Below are positions 6,418 to 6,774 of a DNA stretch of 6,774 bases, in pieces (position 1 is the first letter of the stretch; the number at the start of each line of letters is the position of its first letter). The notes under the pieces were generated by a model. That model was not told the DNA's origin and did not search any database. It worked only from the letters and a program-made list of their open reading frames with translations. The DNA is from Acidobacteriota bacterium (GTDB lineage Bacteria; Acidobacteriota; Terriglobia; UBA7540): the NCBI GenBank assembly GCA_021828225.1, contig JAKASH010000157.1, forward strand, positions 1 to 6,774, in the 5' to 3' direction. Position numbers and translations under genes: made by a program.

Positions 6418-6462
6418 CCCACGGCTCACGCCGTGGGCTAAAGTCTTATGCCCCTCCGGGGC
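6418..6462 (-). repeat. 45-bp two-hairpin module, inverted copy
   Basis: Read on the minus strand this is hairpin A (GCCCC/GGA/GGGGC, 6462-6450), a 12-base linker ending CTTTAG (6449-6438), and hairpin B (CCCACGGC, GTGA, GCCGTGGG, 6437-6418). Layout and spacing match the two direct copies. Hairpin B is here a perfect 8-bp stem. It ends 9 bases downstream of the stop codon of the minus-strand TPR gene. The head-to-head arrangement with the direct copies resembles a BIME (paired REP elements). Confidence 0.8.
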
Positions 6463-6471
6463 TGCTCCGCC

Positions 6472-6774
6472 CTATCCCGGCCCGGGAGCAGTGATGCGGA
6501 CTTCCTTCTGCAGAGTCTGCTGTTCGGCCTGCCGCGCGTTATGGATTTTCTGATATTGCTCGAGCATGGCGCGAGCCAGGGCGTACTGGCCGCTGGTCTG
6601 ATACGCGCGCGCAAGCTGATAGTGGATGCTGCCATCCCGGTCAATCGGCAAGGCCGCCTTCAGATGGGGTATGGCCTTCTTCGATTCGCCCATGGCCAGG
6701 TAAGCCTGCGCCAGCGCACTCTGCGCCGGAAGAAAGCCCGAGTCCAACTGCACCGAAATCTCCAGATAATGAGC
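6472..6774 (-). CDS. TPR-repeat protein, C-terminal part (5' end outside window)
   Basis: About 100 residues of a minus-strand protein are visible, ending at a TAG (6474-6472). The frame stays open to the right edge (AHYLEISV before the GTG at 6753-6751), so that GTG is not the start. Two tetratricopeptide repeats are recognisable: FLPAQSALAQAYLAMGESKKAIPHLKAALPID and GSIHYQLARAYQTSGQYALARAMLEQYQKI, shown here as adjoining segments with the usual small/large residue pattern (A..LA.AY...G....A). A basic, glutamine-rich tail ending in PGPG follows. TPRs are protein-binding scaffolds, so no function can be assigned from this fragment. TPR proteins often accompany FG-GAP/ASPIC genes in Acidobacteriota, and the convergent neighbour fits that pattern, though co-function is unproven. 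Confidence 0.85.
   Translation of the reverse strand, partial: AHYLEISVQLDSGFLPAQSALAQAYLAMGESKKAIPHLKAALPIDRDGSIHYQLARAYQTSGQYALARAMLEQYQKIHNARQAEQQTLQKEVRITAPGPG

Larger units (their letters stand above)
6035..6471. other. Convergent intergenic region rich in palindromes, no credible gene
   Basis: This 437-base stretch lies between two genes that converge on it. The open frames at 6190-6441 and 6276-6494 arise because the 96-bp tandem repeat is a multiple of three, and their translations resemble no protein. Besides the repeats listed separately, it holds a 5-bp stem GCGGC/GCCGC at 6091-6110 with a 10-base loop, and the perfect 10-base palindrome AAGAATTCTT at 6365-6374. Bases 6323-6364 show nothing I can name. 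No T-tract follows any of the hairpins, so classical intrinsic terminators are not evident. Confidence 0.8.

Noticed and set aside
6190..6494. Plus-strand small open frames with a repeated VTIPLKPRRG peptide
   Set aside because: The peptide repeats only because the 96-bp DNA repeat is a multiple of three. Coding potential is not supported and palindromes explain the sequence.
6751..6753. GTG as the start of the minus-strand TPR gene
   Set aside because: The frame continues to the window edge with TPR-like residues (AHYLEISV), so the gene is cut by the window.

Overview
The window is about 6.8 kb of moderately GC-rich bacterial DNA. It looks like a chromosome segment from an uncultured soil-type bacterium, most likely Acidobacteriota, with Verrucomicrobiota or Planctomycetota as alternatives. 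This rests on three things: a fused homocysteine methyltransferase/methylenetetrahydrofolate reductase, a Tat-exported FG-GAP + ASPIC/UnbV protein next to a TPR gene, and an intergenic array of GC-rich palindromes. The taxonomic call is inference and no ribosomal marker is present.

Bases 2-4251 hold a tightly packed plus-strand operon of housekeeping metabolism. It starts with the 3' part of the bifunctional S-methyltransferase/MTHFR gene (one-carbon and methionine metabolism). Next comes xseB (exonuclease VII small subunit) after a 31-base gap, then ispA (farnesyl/geranylgeranyl-type diphosphate synthase) overlapping xseB by 4 bases, then dxs (deoxyxylulose-5-phosphate synthase) overlapping ispA by 1 base. 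xseB-ispA-dxs is a common bacterial order. dxs makes the first committed metabolite of the MEP pathway and ispA condenses the resulting C5 units, so the operon couples the entry and chain-elongation steps of isoprenoid synthesis.

A 100-base gap (4252-4351) with a weak promoter candidate leads to a separate plus-strand gene, 4352-6034. It encodes a 560-residue exported protein with seven calcium-loop FG-GAP/VCBS repeats, probably a seven-bladed propeller, and a C-terminal ASPIC/UnbV domain. A partial TPR-repeat gene enters from the right edge on the minus strand and ends at 6472, so the two genes converge.

The 437-base convergent intergenic region (6035-6471) has no credible gene but is highly structured. 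It holds an isolated 8-bp-stem hairpin, two tandem 96-bp repeats (93 of 96 bases identical), and an inverted third copy of a 45-bp two-hairpin module found in each repeat. The hairpins show a compensatory base-pair swap, and the few differences between the tandem copies fall outside the stems. This REP/BIME-like array is the most interesting part of the window. I see no CRISPR, phage, transposase, RNA gene or defence system, and no convincing new multi-gene system.
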